A DNA stretch of 64,000 nucleotides, taken from NCBI RefSeq assembly GCF_022605725.1, contig NC_065567.1:29739127-29803126 (forward strand), read 5' to 3'. Below the pieces are notes generated by a model. That model was not told the DNA's origin. It saw nothing but the letters and a program-made list of their open reading frames with translations, and ran no database searches. The translations under genes and the position numbers were made by a program. Below are positions 23,601-36,360 of the stretch, piece after piece; position 1 is the stretch's first letter, and the number at the start of each line of letters is the position of its first letter. The stretch is from Anthonomus grandis grandis. Taxonomy: Eukaryota > Arthropoda > Insecta > Coleoptera > Curculionidae.

Positions 23601-25310
23601 AACCTAGTTTTTAGAAAAATAACAACTAAATAATGAAATGTATATAAAAAATAAGTTTTTTTCTTTATCTCCTTTAAAATTATTCCCCTTCTGATGTAAA
23701 TGCGATTAAAAGTTTAAAAGGGAATGACAACCAATAAAATTCGAGTTCCAAATAGTTCAAAAATTAACAATAAATTAAATCCTAATTAAATAATTTAAAA
23801 CAAACTAAAGTTACACCCCGTATCGCGTTTATCTTGTTAAACATTTTTAAAATTTACCCTCCAAGTTGTATTAGTGCCGGTTATTCTCGGACGATGTCAA
23901 AAATGCCCGGTTTAATTTCACAAAAATCTTTTACAGAGGAAACTTTTCCGAATTATTAAATAAACTCCACGGCTTCTAATTATTTTCGCTTAAAAACCAG
24001 TCGGAACTTGCCCTCTCGAAACCAAGGGTTTCGCCGCTATTTCGACTTGATTATCGAATTCCTAATAAAGTATTTTTCAAGTAAATTCGATTTAAATTCT
24101 TGTTGTAGTTGAAGTGTCTTAAATTCCAAAGCTATATTGAAAATATCGAGAGTTATGGGAAGTAACTAGTCGGGATTTGATTCTCGCGAAACCCTTTTAG
24201 CTTTAATAGCTTATTTATTAACGTTATCGCTTCAATCAGTTCTTTTATTCACCCTATTCCGTTTTGGTATTTTACAAGGTTTTCGTAAAGGATTTAAATC
24301 AAGGAGATATCCCTTTAAGCAGTCATTGATACTTTTTCTAACACAACAGGTATCTTATCTCTTCGAAAATCTAAGTGTGAGGTAGTGTCGCTCACCGATA
24401 AAAGGGTATTTAGAAATCCACGATTTTTCCGCCTGTCTACCCGATTTCTTAATGCCCTTCACGAATTTTGTTGCGTGTCATGGGAAAAATATCAGTTACA
24501 AGAATAGCCATAAAACAGGGACCCAAGCGAGTTTTTTTTTTTTAATATATATTTCTCTCATAAAATCGTCCTGTTAAAGTGTATAACTTTTAGGGTTACA
24601 CAGTTAACTTAGTTTTAAAATAAACTTGCAACTTTCTTTCCTTTGGGGAAAGGAACGGGCGAATTTTATCAGGGAGGTGATACACAAATAAAAGTTAAAA
24701 ACTTTCCGCGACAAAGTGTGTTATGCTATACGTAAAATTTAAAACAGAATATATTTAGGAAGTTAAACGGTAAAACTTCCCTTATTAGAATAGAAACTTT
24801 TTTGGTCCAAGATACGCCTTAATTTCTATATAAATTGAACGGAAGTTTACACAAAAATATGGTCGAGAAAGAAACTTTATTTGTGAAAAATTGATAAACA
24901 CTTTGTCCTGATATAGCGAAACCATCGCATCATTTATTAAATCTGACATCGTTTAAGCCCAAATGACCGGCAAGCAAAAATATATCGACCTATTTTTCAA
25001 CTATAAACAGAGTGAAATGATTCAGTAAGGCTACTAAATCAGGAGAAAGAAATAACGCGATTCTCTTCTCTGTTTATCCACATAAAGTTTCATTAGATAA
25101 ATAGCCAGCTCAGATTCTACACGCAAGGGTAATAAACCTATTTCGCCCAAATGAGAAGAAAAGAAAATATTCTCTTTTTTTTTATTTTCATGTTATTACT
25201 GCTATGGAATTTTTGCTTTTTTTTTGAGTTTCCTAGTCATAAGAACTGGCTTAAAATGTCTAATATTTGAACTCTTCAAGAATTTTGGATTTTAAATGGA
25301 TAATCACATC
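23601..25310. other. Unique DNA island
   Basis: From about 23810 the sequence is GC-richer, without repeats or convincing ORFs. It could hold conserved non-coding elements; nothing specific can be named. Confidence 0.4.
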
Positions 25311-26950
25311 TAAATAGGGAATTTGATTTTTTTTATTATGCATAATTAATATGGATATGAAGCACTTTTTCTTATTTTTTTTCACCTATCTCTTACAACT
25401 TGTGAAAGATCAGGAATATTAATTTAAATAGGTATGTGGCATTATTTATAGTATCTGTTATGGCCACAAGCTGTAAAACAGTGAACATAGCAATATATTT
25501 TTTCCCTAAAAATGCCATTGACAACATCTTGTTTTAGATTAGAAAGTGACCACTCACTTCTAAGTCCAATATCTCAAAAAATTATGAATGGATTTTTATG
25601 AAACAAACAGCTTAGTATGCAGGAAAATATTCATGATCAATGTTGCTTAGCGTACAAATTAATTCAAAGAATTCTCCAAATTATCACATATTTTATGCAG
25701 TAACATCCGATGAGGAGGACTGTTCATCAAACTGACCACACACTTCTAAGTCCAATATCTCAAAAACTAATAGAAGTATTTTCATAAAACAAAAAGCTTA
25801 ATATTTACGGAAGTCTTCTCGACTAATGTTCCTGGGGACTTAAGCTAATCCAGAAAATTCTCTAAGATATCAGGGATTTTATGCAGTGATGTCCGATGGA
25901 GTAAACTGCGCTTCAAACTGACCACTCACTTCTAAGCCCAATATCTTAAAAACTAATGAGAATATTCTTATGAAACAAACAGATTAGTATGCAGAGAAGT
26001 CTTCTTGACTAACTTCTCCTTAGCGTTTTAACTAATACAAAATATTTTCCAAAATATCAGGCATTTTATGTCGTTAAGTCCGATGGACTGGACTAACTGT
26101 TCTTCAAATTGACCACTCACCTTTAAGTCCAGAATCTCGAAAACTAATAGAAACATTCTAATGAAACAAATAGCTTAATATTCAGAGAAGTGCATTTGTA
26201 ATTTTTCATATATTAGGCATAATTTAAATGGACCTGAGGCACTTTTTCTTGTATTCCCTTGACAGCCTTCTTTCCAAAGCTATAAAAGAATTTGATAAGA
26301 GAAATGTTTTTTTCGGTATAAGCAATATAAAGTGTATTAACATTCTAGTAACAATTGAAGGTAATAAGTTTGATTCTTGTTATATAAGGCATAATTTAAA
26401 TGGATATTGGGCACTTTTTTTATTTCCATTAAAGTGCTAAAATTTTTGGTTGAAGTGCAATAATATCGAAATAAAAAAAATAATTTTAAGTGAATTGTGT
26501 AGAAAAAATTATATTAATGTGTTCTTCTAGTTGACCACTCACCCCTTTAAGTCCAAAATCTCGAAAACTAATGGGAATATTCTAATAAAACAAATAGCTT
26601 AATATTCAGAGAAGTGTTTTCGATAAGTGTAATTTTTTCATATATTAGGCATAATTTAAATGGATCTGAGGCACTTTTTCTGGTATTTCCTTGACAGCCT
26701 TCTTTCCAAAGCTATAAAGGAATTTAATAAGAGAAATAATTTTTTCGGTATAAGCAATATAAAGTGTATTAACATGCTAGTAACAATTGAAGGTAAAGTT
26801 TGATTCTTGTTATATAAGGCATAATTTAAATGGTTATTTGGCACGTTTTTTTATTTCCTTTAAAGTGCTAAAATTTTTCATCCAAAAAAATTAATTTCAA
26901 GTGCATTTGAAATTTTAATGTAGAAATATTTCTGGATCCTCTTCTTTCAT
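25310..26950. repeat. 186 bp tandem repeat plus 422 bp duplication
   Basis: GACCACTCAC-type anchors (followed by TCTAAGTCCAATATCTCAAA) lie at 25548, 25734, 25920, 26111 and 26533. Spacing is 186, 186, 191 and 422 bp. The segment 26111-26530 is repeated at 26533-26950, including GCATAATTTAAATGGA modules at 26217, 26390, 26649 and 26819. A diverged half-copy of this module is at 25337. ORFs at 26228 (+) and 26656 (-) fall within the duplication and look incidental. Confidence 0.8.
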
Positions 26951-27880
26951 TAATAATTCAATTTATTGGCATTGCTACGTCTATGGTGCCTTTGCGGTCG
27001 CATTCAATATTTTCGAAGCACAAATGCTGTTATCTTTCAAATATACCGTAATATTAATATAAACAATGTAACCATATTCTAGTTTTATAAGTAATCAACC
27101 AGTTAATGCCAGAGCGTAAAACCAGACCATAAAACAAAATAGACTGATGAAAATTTCAGGCGAGTGCACTTTAATTTGCCAATATATTGTTTTACAGGAT
27201 TTCGACGCTTTTGACAATTGCTCTGAATAATTCACTAGTTAATGGTAGCTAAAAGTGCCCCGTTAAAAATTTAGCTCCGAGCTTTTTTGAATTTTAAAGC
27301 ACGCTCCTCCGATAAGACCCATGCGATTGAATAGCAAAACAAAATTACATTGCATGTAACACAATATGTTACCTTTTGATTATTTATAATGTAACGCAGA
27401 TATGACAACAACGCTCAATTAGGCGCATTGACCAAATTATGGCGTTTGCACAGTAGTAGTTGTTGCCAAATTATGTGAAAAGTAGCATTTCCTCTCTTAT
27501 GCGTTCAAAATTCTTGTTTGTTGGCCTCATTTGCCTCAATTTACATATTCCTGATATGGTTTTAGAGTCAACAAAGGCATTCCTCCATCAAGTTAGTCTC
27601 ACACAGCAGACCGTGGCTTGGTCGTCAGGCTAGAACACGACCACTTGATTACAGTTTTGCGGTAAAAGATAATAAATTATGCAAACGGATAGGCGGGACC
27701 AGGTATTCTTGTTTACACAGCCTAATTTGGCCGTCATCGTGATCGTGGATCATTTTCTTCTTGGCCATCTCGCTAATTATGGTGGTACCGCCCAAGGCAC
27801 ATCCGGGGTTCGGGTCTGATGGTGGTCGCGGCCTCTTATGTAATGGTACCTAACTCCACTTAATTGGTACCCTTTAGTTA
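26951..27880. other. Unique GC-richer island
   Basis: Among the most complex sequence in the window, especially 27560-27840. It contains AATTATGCAAAC (octamer-like) near 27675 and repeated GGTACC near 27784, 27845 and 27866. No ORF was recognised. A candidate enhancer or promoter region by composition only. Confidence 0.35.
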
Positions 27881-27888
27881 CAAAAAGG

Positions 27889-27897
27889 TATATAAAG
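27889..27897 (+). promoter_or_regulatory. Possible TATA box
   Basis: TATATAAAG lies 74 bp before the ATG of the small open frame at 27963. Spacing is reasonable for a core promoter, but such motifs are frequent by chance in AT-rich DNA. Confidence 0.25.
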
Positions 27898-27962
27898 CAA
27901 TGCTGAGGGTGTATTTTAAAGAGCTTTTATCTTGATGAAATTTATAAAAAAAAAAACGTTGA

Positions 27963-28145
27963 ATGACATTCGAATGGAAAAAAATGCATGTAGATTTCCA
28001 TGAACTAAAAATTCCTATTAATATGGAATTCATTGGAACGGTGCCGTATGCCGCTAACACAATGCAAATGGGGTACAGTCCGTCACAAATATTACAACAG
28101 TTGTTGGTGTATGTATTCATACAATTCTGTATGGATGTTAACTAA
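27963..28145 (+). CDS. Candidate short ORF or exon, unknown
   Basis: A 60-codon ORF starting at ATG. The central part, MEFIGTVPYAANTMQMGY followed by SPSQILQQLL, has balanced amino-acid composition and higher GC than the surroundings, unlike chance ORFs here, which are rich in Phe/Ile/Lys/Asn. A TATA-like motif precedes it. The sequence GCATGTAG at about 27985-27992 could also be a splice acceptor, making this an internal exon; no strong donor follows. I do not recognise the protein. The opposite strand is also open, which weakens the case. Confidence 0.2.
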   Translation: MTFEWKKMHVDFHELKIPINMEFIGTVPYAANTMQMGYSPSQILQQLLVYVFIQFCMDVN

Positions 28146-28149
28146 TAGA

Positions 28150-28985
28150 ATTACCAACTCGGACATTTTGTAACGCTTTATGTTTTATAGATAATGCATA
28201 ATTAATTTTTTTTTAATAAAAAATATATATTTTTATTCTGTATTTTAAAATTAGGTTTTTGCACCAGGAAATACTACTCTATGCAACGCAACATTGATCC
28301 GTCTTGATATAAATTACACATATTTTCAAGTCATTTTCGAAAATGAATATTGCCTAAAGGAAATTTAATTCCACATAAAATAAAAAGTTTGAATCAATAT
28401 TAAAAGTTATATAAATAGAGAATAGTAAACATACTTTTGGCGCCCAACAAGTTGCTACTTCTCGGGTTTCCTCTCAAGGAATTACTAAGAGATTAGTTAA
28501 ATTTTATTTATTTTAATAGTCATAAATTTAATATAAAAAACACTTAATGGTAATAGGCCTAAAGTGTCATATGAGCTTAGTAGGAGTTGCAACCTAAAAA
28601 AATCCCAAATACCAATCAAATATCAAATCTGTAAAGTCCACTATTAAGAAAATCCAAATCTAAAACAGTTTCTTTAATCTTTCAAGCAAACAACAGGTAG
28701 AGATTTTGAAAAAGGTTATTATGTTTTTAAATCCATAAACTGCCTGTAACTTAAAATTTATGCAACGTTCGAATATTTCTGGATTTTCTAAAAAACTCTA
28801 AAATTCTAAAAAAAAATTTTTTTGAGGAAGATGATTTTTTTCCCAATCTCGAAAAAATTGAGATTTTTTTTAAGTTTTTATTTTTTTGTTTTATAGGTCT
28901 TTTCACTATTTCTTAAGAATTTTCATTAACTTGGCAAAGGGGTTTTAAATGAACGATATGAGAAGAAATTTAACGTAGCAAACTT
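28150..28985. other. Unique AT-rich DNA
   Basis: No gene or clear repeat. It grades into the 181 bp satellite near 28985. Confidence 0.4.
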
Positions 28986-31190
28986 GTATGTGTGTACTAG
29001 AAATAAGTCGTAAAATATATCGGTACCTGATAGTCAAAGTTAAGGGATTATTGGCTCTTGGGATTCTTTAGAAGCTTTTTAGACTCCTCTGAAAAAAAAC
29101 AGCAATATTCTTATAATAGGAGTCGAGAAATAGAATTTTAAGTATAGGAGTGCCTGTAGGAGACAAAATCATTTATCACTTATAGAACAGTAAATGTATC
29201 GGTTCCTAATAGTCACAATTAAGCAACTATTGACTCTTGGAATTCTGTGGAGGTCATTTTAGGTTCTTCTGAAAAAAAATGTAAAATCTCTACAACAGGA
29301 GTCGAGAAATTGGAATTTTAAGTACAGGAATGCCTGTAAGAAACATAATCATTCATCACGTATGGAACAATAAATATATCTATTCCTAATAGTCAAAATA
29401 AAAGAATTATTGGCTCTTGCGATTCTTTAGAAGCTTTTTTAGGCTCTTCTGGAAAAAAAGAGAGAAATCCCTATAATAGGAGTCGAGAAATTGGAATTAT
29501 AAGTACAGGACTGCCTGTAAGATACAAAATCATTCATCACTTATAGAACAATAAATATATCGATTCTTAATAGTCAAAATTAAAGAATTATTGGCTTTTG
29601 AGATTCTTTAAAGGCTATTTTGGGCTTTTCTAAACAAAACCAGTAAAATCCTTATAATAGGAGTCGAGAAATTGAAATTTTAATTACAGGAGTGCCTGTA
29701 AGAAACACAATCATTCATCACTTATGGAGCAATAAATATATCGATTCTTAACAGTTAGAATTAAGGAATTAATGGCTTTTGAGATTCTTTAAAATCTATT
29801 TTAGGCTTTTTTAAACAAAACCAGCAAAATCCTTATAATAGAAGTCGAGAAATTGAAATTTTAAATACAGGAATACCTGTAAAAAACAAAGTTATTCAGC
29901 ACTTATGGAACAATAAATATATCGATTCTTAACAGTCAAAATTAAAGAATTGTTGGCTTTTGAGATTCTTTAAAGGCTATTTTAGGCTTTTTTAAACAAA
30001 ACCAGTAATATCCTTATAATAGGAGTCGAGAGATTGAAATTTTAAGTACAGGGGTGCCTGTAAGATACAAAATCACTCATCACTTATGGAACTATATATC
30101 GATTCTTAATAGTCAGAATTAAGGAATTATTGGCGTTTGAGATTGTTTGAAGGCTATTTTGGGCTTATATAAACAAAACCAGTAAAATCCTTATAATAGG
30201 AGTCAAGAAATTGAAATTGTAAGTACAGGAGTGCCTGTAAGAAGCAAAATAATTTATCACTAATGGAACAATAAATATGTCGGTTTTTAATAGTCAGAAT
30301 TAAGGAATTATTGGCTTTTGAGATTGTCTGAAGGCTATTTTAGACTTATCTAAACAAAACCCGTAAAATCCTTGTAATAGGAGTCGAGAAATTGAAATTT
30401 TAAGTACAGGAATGCCTGTAAGAAACAAAATACTTTATTACTTATGGAACAATAAATATATCGATTCTTAATAGTCAGAATTAAGGAATTATTGGCTTTT
30501 GAGATTGTCTGAAGGCTATTTTAGACTTATCTAAACAAAACCAGTAAAATACTTATAATAGAAGTCGAGAAATTGAAATTTTAAGTACAGGAGTGCCTGT
30601 AAGTAAGAAAATCATTCAACACTTATAGAACAATAAATATATCGATTCTTAATAGTCAGAATTAAGGAATTATTGGCGTTTGAGGCTATTTTACGCTTTT
30701 TTAAACAAAAACAGTAAAATCCTTATAATAGGAGTCGAGAAATTGAAATTTTAAGTACAGAAGTGCCTGTAAGAAGCAAAATAATTTATCACTAATGGAA
30801 CAATAAATATATTGATTCTTGATGGTCAGAATTAAGGAATTATTGGCTCTTTGAAGGCTATTTTAGGCTTATAAAAATAAACCCGGTAAAATCCTTATAA
30901 TAGGAGTCGAGGAATTGGAATTTTAAGTACAGTAGTGCCTGTAAGAAACATAATTATTAATCACTTATGAAAAAATAAATATATTGATTCTTAATAGTCA
31001 GAATTAAGGAACTATTGGCTTTTGAGATTCTTTAAAGCTATTTTAGGCTTTTCTAAACAAAACCAGTAAAATCCTTATATTAGGAGTCGAGAAATTGAAA
31101 TTTGAAGTACAGGAGTGCCTGTAAGAAACAAAATAATTTATCTTTTGTGGAACAGTAAATATATCTGTTCCTACTATTTAAAATTAAAGA
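28985..31190. repeat. 181 bp satellite, 12 tandem copies
   Basis: The anchor GGAGTCGAGAAATTG (or its variant) is at 29119, 29298, 29479, 29660, 29841, 30022, 30199, 30380, 30561, 30731, 30903 and 31083. Spacing is mostly 179-181 bp (range 170-181). Other conserved parts are AATTAAGGAATTATTGGC, CTTATAATA and GTGCCTGTAAGAAAC. Copies are similar along their whole length, unlike the core-conserved arrays elsewhere in the window. Confidence 0.9.
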
Positions 31191-31199
31191 CTTTTTTAA

Positions 31200-31720
31200 A
31201 GAAAATTAATTATAATATTAACTATGTCAAGAATTTTCCATAAATTTCAAAATGAATCTTATTTTGTTTTCTTAATAATAAAAAATTAAAAAACGGGAGT
31301 TTGTTACCATTTTCTTTTTCTAATGTGAAAATAATATTTGGGTGTATAGAATTAGCAAAATTTGCAAAGAGTTCTGACTTATCTTCTCCACTCCAAATGA
31401 TACATATATCATCAACGTATCTTTTATAGAAAAACAAAAACTTAAAGTAAAAAAGCGTGATTTATCCAAAAAAACAAAATACATTCACTTGATGAGATGT
31501 TTGGAAAAAGGTTTTTAACTTCTAAATATATGAAAAATGCATTATCTGGGATCAGCATAGCTTTAAGAGTTAACTAAGTAGGAGCTAATAAATTCAGTAT
31601 TCAATTTTAAAGCATAGTTGAGCCATGAATTAATGCAAAAAACAACGGGTTTAATAAGATATACAGTTTTGTGTACTTTTGGAAGACCAGATGGTTGGCA
31701 TTATAGTTTGGACTTTGTAG
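31200..31720 (-). pseudogene. Penelope-like reverse transcriptase fragment
   Basis: Minus-strand reading gives GLPKVHKTVYLIKPVVFCIN (about 31695-31640), then after stops FFYKRYVDDICIIWSGEDK (31437 downward), LFANFANSIHPNIIFTLEKE and KLPFFNFLLLRK. YVDD is the RT catalytic motif C, and the order GLPKIHK, then YVDD, then NSIHPNIKFT.E.E, then LPFLD is characteristic of Penelope-like elements. Stops and frame changes between the blocks show it is dead. It directly abuts the 181 bp satellite and lies opposite in strand to the other fragment at 9184-9735. The two fragments cover different parts of the protein, with overlap at the GLPKIHK block. Confidence 0.8.
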
Positions 31721-31739
31721 TATTAAAGAATTGTTAAGT

Positions 31740-34390
31740 GATTAAAAAATAGTCAAGACATTATTGGTAGGGTCTCTTATTATGAATCAGAAATTAATTT
31801 ATTATGAAAATTAAAATTGCACTTACCCATCATCAGATTGTACACTTTTCTATCATTATATCTCAAAAATAACCTTTGACCTACCTTTAAATTTGATACA
31901 GAGCTACACGTGTAATTAACTTAATACACCCCTCCGTCAGTGAATTTGACTTTGTTTTTTTTCGTGTTACTGGTTGATAGGTGTATGTGTAGCCACACCC
32001 ACCTTTTTTATATATAATATACACTAGTACGAAGTTTAAATTAAAGCTATTTCATTATTTACCTTTTACAAAAACAAATTCGCGTAACAAAAATGTTATT
32101 TTATTATTAAAAAGCCACTTACGTTTATAGTTAAATCACGATGACAAAAATAGCAAAAACCCGACGCTTTGTTCCGAATATTTTCGGACGGTACGCAGGT
32201 TTTGTTGCTGATTAAAAACGGGGTGTAATTTCAAATATTAATGAAATCGGATACTGGACCGACTATAGCATAAACGTTTAATCTCCACATAGCTTTTATT
32301 AAATTTTACGTTTGTTGTGTGTGTGTGTATTTTTTTAAAGTTTCATTAAATAACATTTTATCCAGTTTTTTTTTTGTTAATAAAAATTAATATTACTCGC
32401 ATGTTATCAACTTTAGTTAATACAAAAAGTTTTCTGCTCTAACTATAAAGCTTATGGCGGGTTTCTAAGGGTGGGTTGCGTGAGCGATCGGTTTAACAGA
32501 TAAGGTTCGCTATTTTGCGACCAGCACAGCGGCTTCCTGTTCCAGGGGTAAAAAGTTACCGCAAATAAATCCTGGAAAATGGCGCCATATATACAATAAG
32601 GATACGGCTAGGGGTCCAAATAAGTGGATGATACGTTTCGAAAGTGATAGTGTCGGAAGGGATGTTTTCAGGAAATCAGTGGTTTATTACAGGTGTGTGA
32701 CAAAAAAATATCAAAAAAAAAAAAACAAGACACCCTCACTGACTTTTAACCTTATCTGAAAGATTACTTAAATACTCTAAAGCCTTTCCTGGGTACGAAA
32801 TTACTCAATTATGGCTAAAGATCATTAATAAGATATTGTCAAAATGCACGCTCCTGTCAAGTCGAGTAACTACAGTCTAACTACCGCCCATTTTGAATTT
32901 AATTGCCCCCTACAGCCGCGCGAAAAGAAAACCCTAATTAAGATTTCGCATTCATAATGTTTCCTTTCAACTTTCAAGTGTTTTTAAGACTATACTTTAT
33001 TACGAAACGGCGCTAGAATTGCGCTTTAGTTCGTAAACTGAGCGGAATATTAAAATAAATTTCGCGCGGAATATTAAATAAGCGTTCAGTGGAAATATAA
33101 GAAATATTGGAGCTGACCTAATTTTTATATAGAAAATTGGCCGAGGCGCATACTATCCAGCCTAATTAGCCTAAGTAAACAATATCAATATCAAACCCTA
33201 ACCAATAAATTCACCTAAACAAATATATGTCTGATTCATATTGTATATAAAGGGACTAGCTTAGCTTATTTAGCTTGCTTGGGGCCTAAATTTAAGCAAG
33301 TACACGATTTAATATCCAGGATATTGACCATAATCCATGCGTGCCCTATTTATAGTAATCTAAACCAATAGCCTCCATTATTCAGTTCGGGGGTGATAAT
33401 ATATCTTACGGTCATTGTCAATCTAATGCCATAAGGGTGACAATACAAATTATACCTATCGGTTAAATTGTGGGTGGTAAAGAGAAAGTTTTCTTCAAAT
33501 ATTTTGATGTATGGTGGTAAATGATGTTTTCAAGGGAGGTCTATTTACCTGTAATGATTAATGTGTAAATATCTGAGGAATTTCTCTTCTGCAACCCGAA
33601 TTGTTGAATTTGCATCATTATTTTATCACATTGAGAAATTTAATTGGAATAATGAACAAATAGTACAAGGCCTCTGGTTTTAGTACAATTTTATTTTAAA
33701 ACTAGTTGGCAATTAGTGTAAAACATTAACAGAACATTGTACTACTTAAAATTGAGTACTAAAAACATTATTAGATTGTAGTGTTTCTTTTTCAGAATTT
33801 AAAAAAAATATCATATATGGATGAAAATTATCAATAATATTATTTTTACTTTGAGTTTGCAGGTGAGAACTTAGATGCTAGCAAGGGAAGTAGTGGTGAA
33901 ATCTTATAATCACTTATTACTCTCATTCTCTGAATAATTTTCAAGCAAATCCAAGAAATATAAGAGAAACAGGGAAGAGAATACATTCGACCAATTTCTT
34001 ACACTTGTAGGGTAAAAACGAAGGGACGAATGTTGCAGAAAAATTGAATCAACAATGACTTTAATTATCGCAATATTTGTATTGAATTGGGACAGCTTAA
34101 AAATTTCTTAGTGGAGGACTCTCTTTTTGGACTATTTTAAGTGAGTGAATAAAATATTGAATTTTTTAGTGTTTCATCATCTCTACCGCATTCTATTTCT
34201 CTCCTACTACATGGAGTATCATCATACAATTTGTATTTTTCTTAGGTAACTTCATGCAATACCCGTCATTTCTTCATGACCTGAAATATTGATTTTTTTA
34301 CAACTTTTTTTTAACTCTACTAAACATTTTCTCACTACTTATGAGAATTTTAATTTAATTGAAGCTGAAATTCAACCAAGAAAATATTGA
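31740..34390. other. Unique DNA island
   Basis: No genes. 31900-33560 is GC-richer and includes a (GT)n run near 32314 and an ACACGTGT palindrome at 31906-31913. 33600-34390 is AT-rich and featureless. Confidence 0.4.
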
Positions 34391-36360
34391 ATTTTTGAAT
34401 TTTAAGAGGTTTGTTGCTGCTTATTCGACCGCCACACACTAACCTAATGACCAATTTATTTGCAGTTCTTTTTGAAGAACGTTGATTTGTCGTGTTTTTT
34501 GTCACCATTTAAAATTTTTTCTACATAATCGTCGTTCATTTATCATACTTTTTACTCGTCGCATTCCTCATTGATCTCCATTATATTTGGTGCGTCAAAG
34601 GTCTGGTGCTGCTTATTCGACCGCCATTTGCCCAAATTACCCCATTTTTATAATCCTGTCACTAAATTAATAATTTTTGTTTAATTTTGTAATTTCCCAA
34701 TAAATGTCTAATTATCGCTCATTTATCATATTCTCTACTCATCGCCTAACTCAGTGATCACCATTAGATTTGGCGCAACAGATGTTTGTCGCTGCTTATT
34801 CGACCGCCACACACTAATCTAATGACCGATTTATTTGCAGTTTTTTTTGAAGAACGTTGAATTGTCGTGATTTTTGTCACCATTTAACATTTTTTCTAAA
34901 TAATCGTCGTTCATTTATCATACTTTTTACTCGTCGCATTCCTCATTGATCTCCATTATATTTGGTGCGTCAAAGGTCTGTTGCTGCTTATTCGACCGCC
35001 ATTTGCCAAAATTACCCCATTTTTTTAATCCTGTCACTAAATTAATAATTTTTGTTTAATTTTGTAATTTCCCAATAAATGTCTAATTATCGCTTATTTA
35101 TCATATTCTCTACTCATCGCCTAACTCAGTGATCACCATTAGATTTGGCGCATCAGATGTTTGTTGCTGCTTATTCGACCGCTGCATACTAAAATCTCTC
35201 AATATTTTCTCTAACATTTGAAATGAGTTTTAAGACCCTGGGGGAAACAAATCCTACAGTTTTTGTAAAATTCCAAATTTTTCAATAAATTTATATGGTA
35301 GTCAAACACCGCTCAACAAGCGAATCGCAAGTTTGTTGCTGCTTATTCGACCGCTAGCTACTAATTTTCCCAATTATTCGAATATATAATTAGAATTTTG
35401 ACTTCTGAATTTTTGATTTCTCAGTAAATTAATATACAGATGATGTACTTGTTATATAAAATATTTCTTATTTATAACATTCCCTATTCATCGCGTCGCT
35501 CGTAATGTGAGTGATTACCATTATATTTAGAATCTCAAAGGGTTGATGCTGCTTATTCGACCGGTACACACTAAAATCTCTCAATAAATTGGAAACGAGT
35601 CTTAAGGCCCTAGGGGGAAAAATTTTATAGTTTTTCATAGTTCTTGTAAAATTCTTAATTTCTCAATAAATTATTTGTATCGTAGTCAAACGCCGCTCAA
35701 CGGTCGCTTGTACATTAAAAGCGAATCGCAAGTTTGTTGCTGCTTATTCGACCGCTATCTACCAAATTATTAGATTATATAATTAGAATTTATTAAAAAT
35801 AAGTTTTGTACAATTTTTAACTTCTCAGTAAATTAATATACAGATGATGTACTTGTTGTATAAAATATTTCTTATTTAACTCATCGCGTCGCTTGTAATG
35901 TGAGTGATTACCATTACATTTAGCGCCTCAAAGGGTTGATGCTGCTTATTCGACCGGCACACACTAAAATCTCTCAATATATTTGAAACGAGTATTAAGA
36001 CCCTAGAAAGAAAAAAATTCTATAGTTTTTCTAAAATTCCTAACTTCTCAATAAAGTATTTGTATCGTAGTCAAAGGCCGCTCAACGATCGCTTGTACAT
36101 TAAAAGCGAATCGCAAGTTTGTTGCTGCTTATTCGACTGCTGTCTACGAAATTTTCCCAAGCACTTGACTATATGATTAAAATTTATAAAAAAATCGGAC
36201 AATTTGTGATTGCCCAATAAATTACTTGCCATTCTTCTAAATAATCGTTGGTCATTTATGATACTCCTTGCTCGTCATGTCGCTCAGTGATAAATATTAC
36301 ATTTGGCGCATCAAAGTTTTGTTGCTGCTTATTCGACCGCCATGCACTAGAATTACCCCA
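34390..36360. repeat. ~185 bp array with invariant 24-bp core, left block
   Basis: Eleven monomers. The core (GTTTGTTGCTGC then TTATTCGACCGC) starts at 34409, 34601, 34784, 34976, 35159, 35331, 35541, 35732, 35934, 36117 and 36317; spacing is 172-210 bp. The rest of the monomer drifts strongly. From about 35159 two monomer types alternate by the sequence before the core: one ends AAAGCGAATCGCAAG (35331, 35732, 36117), the other ATTAGATTTGGCGCATCA-like (35159, 35541, 35934, 36317). Confidence 0.9.

Noticed and set aside
26228..26844. ORFs in opposite strands of the 422 bp duplication
   Set aside because: Each is open in only one of the two duplicate copies, so the frame is not maintained.
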